From assembly GCA_007280825.1 (NCBI GenBank), contig QYQI01000063.1, positions 1-5,511 on the forward strand: 5,511 bases of DNA, in the 5' to 3' direction. The stretch is from Ignavibacteriales bacterium. GTDB lineage: Bacteria; Bacteroidota; Ignavibacteria; Ignavibacteriales; Melioribacteraceae. The notes under the pieces are model-generated. The model worked only from the letters and a program-made list of their open reading frames with translations. It made no database searches and was not told the origin of the DNA. A program made the translations under genes and the position numbers. Below, piece by piece: positions 4,379-5,511 of the stretch (its first letter is position 1; the number at the start of each line of letters is the position of its first letter).

Positions 4379-5511
4379 TTATTTATTAATTTTAACTTTC
4401 ACTCCATCTTTAATTTCAGCAGTAACATTATCAATAACTTCATCGCCGTTTTCCAACCCATTAGTTATTTCAATAAAAGAACCAAAATCTTTTCCAGTAG
4501 TTATTATAACTTGAACAGCTTTATCATCACGAACTTTGAAAGTAAATTTCTGATCTCCTCTGGTAACAACCGCAGTTTTAGGAACAACTAAATTTGGTTT
4601 TTCATTTTTCAATTCTTCTTTCATTGCTTCACGAAGGAAAAGAACTTTTGCACTCATTTCCGGAAGAACTCGTTTATCATAATTTTTAAATCCAACTTTA
4701 ACCATTACAGTTGCTTTACCGCGGTCTGCAGTCGGAACAATCTTAGCAACAAATCCGGCATAATTTTGTCCGGGATATGCATCAAGAGTTATCTGGCAAT
4801 TCTGATCCGGTTCGATCTTTTCAATATTTGACTCGCTAACATCTGCTTCAACTTGTAGAGAATTCATATCAGCCATAGTTACAACGGCGGCTTTAGAATT
4901 TACGCCCGCACCCATTGGTGCAACAACTTCACCGACATCCGCATTTTTTGTAAGAACGGTTCCATTGAACGGTGCACGGATTAAAGTATTTTCAAGAGCA
5001 ACATCTGATTGCGTGACCAAAGCTTTTGCAACTTCAATTGATGCAAGCACTCTATTATATCTTGTCTCAGCGGCATCAAATTCCATTTGACTTGCAGAAC
5101 CGGTTCTTAATAAATCTTTTTGGCGATTATAATTTTTTTCGGCATCATTTAAATCTGCTTGACTAAGTTTTAAATTTGCTTTCGCTTGATCAAGTTGAGC
5201 TTTGATATCGCTGTCTTCCAATCTTGCAATAACTTGGTTAACCGAAACTTTATCGCCCTCAACAACTCCAAGATAAACTAAACGTCCCATTCCTTTTGAA
5301 GCAACAGCAGCTTTTCTTTGTGCAACTACATAACCGCTCGCGGTAAGTATAGCACTGCTTTGCGCTGATGATTGCGTCGCTGCATAAGTCATTTTCACTT
5401 CTATAGCCGGACTTGTGTATGATTTAAATAGAAATACAATTACTAGTAAAATAATTACTATACTGATTCCGCCAGCAATCATTTTAACAAGCTTTCCCTT
5501 TTGTTCGGGAT
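4379..5511 (-). CDS. Membrane-fusion adaptor of an ABC efflux system, MacA/HlyD-like (5' end outside the window)
   Basis: This is the periplasmic adaptor that would link the inner-membrane ABC complex to an outer-membrane channel. Numbering from the ATG at 5482 (367 residues): one membrane anchor at 2-19, first half of the lipoyl (biotinyl-like) domain at about 47-90, an alpha-helical hairpin at about 91-165, second lipoyl half TLIRAPFNGTVLTKNADVGE (166-185), beta-barrel domain at about 197-282, and a membrane-proximal domain from about 297 to the end (PNLVVPKTAVVTRG onward). Arg120, Leu124 and Ser131 at the hairpin tip fit the R-x3-L-x6-S TolC-docking motif. The frame stays open from 5482 to the window edge (PEQKGKLVK before the Met), and no well-spaced ribosome binding site precedes that ATG, so the true start is probably outside the window and the protein has a short basic cytoplasmic N-terminus. 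It is first of the four transporter genes visible. No lipobox is seen. The substrate is unknown. Confidence 0.9.
   Translation of the reverse strand, partial: PEQKGKLVKMIAGGISIVIILLVIVFLFKSYTSPAIEVKMTYAATQSSAQSSAILTASGYVVAQRKAAVASKGMGRLVYLGVVEGDKVSVNQVIARLEDSDIKAQLDQAKANLKLSQADLNDAEKNYNRQKDLLRTGSASQMEFDAAETRYNRVLASIEVAKALVTQSDVALENTLIRAPFNGTVLTKNADVGEVVAPMGAGVNSKAAVVTMADMNSLQVEADVSESNIEKIEPDQNCQITLDAYPGQNYAGFVAKIVPTADRGKATVMVKVGFKNYDKRVLPEMSAKVLFLREAMKEELKNEKPNLVVPKTAVVTRGDQKFTFKVRDDKAVQVIITTGKDFGSFIEITNGLENGDEVIDNVTAEIKDGVKVKINK

Overview
The window is a gene-dense, AT-rich stretch of bacterial chromosome with all six recognisable genes on the minus strand; the first gene to be transcribed is at the right edge. 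In transcription order they are: a membrane-fusion (MacA/HlyD-type) adaptor cut by the right edge, an ABC transporter ATPase, two consecutive FtsX/MacB-family ABC permeases, cytidylate kinase (cmk), and the beginning of ribosomal protein S1 (rpsA), which is cut by the left edge. All five visible stop codons are TAA. There is no tRNA, rRNA, CRISPR array, insertion sequence or phage gene. No stretch of 300 bases lacks a gene; the longest gap is 96 bases.

The organism is probably in the Bacteroidota/Chlorobiota/Ignavibacteriota group, with Ignavibacteria-like bacteria my best guess. The reasons are low GC, a promoter before cmk that fits the Bacteroidota-type consensus (TTTG, spacer, TAnnTTTG), the cmk-rpsA linkage and the general look of the proteins. 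Four genes also have clear Shine-Dalgarno sequences, which core Bacteroidota mostly lack; this points to an outlying lineage of the group. The assignment is inference.

Region 1 (about 1209-5511) is a tripartite-efflux type operon: adaptor, ATPase, permease, permease. Together these correspond to MacA plus a MacB split into a separate ATPase and two different four-helix permeases. The adaptor carries the R-x3-L-x6-S motif at the tip of its helical hairpin, which in AcrA/MacA-type adaptors contacts a TolC-type outer-membrane channel. No TolC gene lies in the window. The substrate cannot be read from the sequence. Two of the three junctions inside this operon hold hairpin-forming repeat-like DNA: a strong 38-base hairpin after the adaptor, and a decayed 60-base inverted repeat between the two permeases. 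The ATPase-permease junction is tight, with the stop codon overlapping the next ribosome binding site.

Region 2 (1-1208) is a housekeeping unit: cmk followed by rpsA. A good promoter lies in the 65-base gap before cmk, so close to the ATG that the transcript should be leaderless or nearly so, in keeping with the absence of a ribosome binding site there. rpsA has its own ribosome binding site and a 96-base leader but no clear promoter, so it is probably co-transcribed with cmk.

I found no convincing new biological system. The points most worth a second look are the putative leaderless cmk start, the two unrelated hairpin elements placed between genes of one transporter operon, and the asymmetric pair of permeases.
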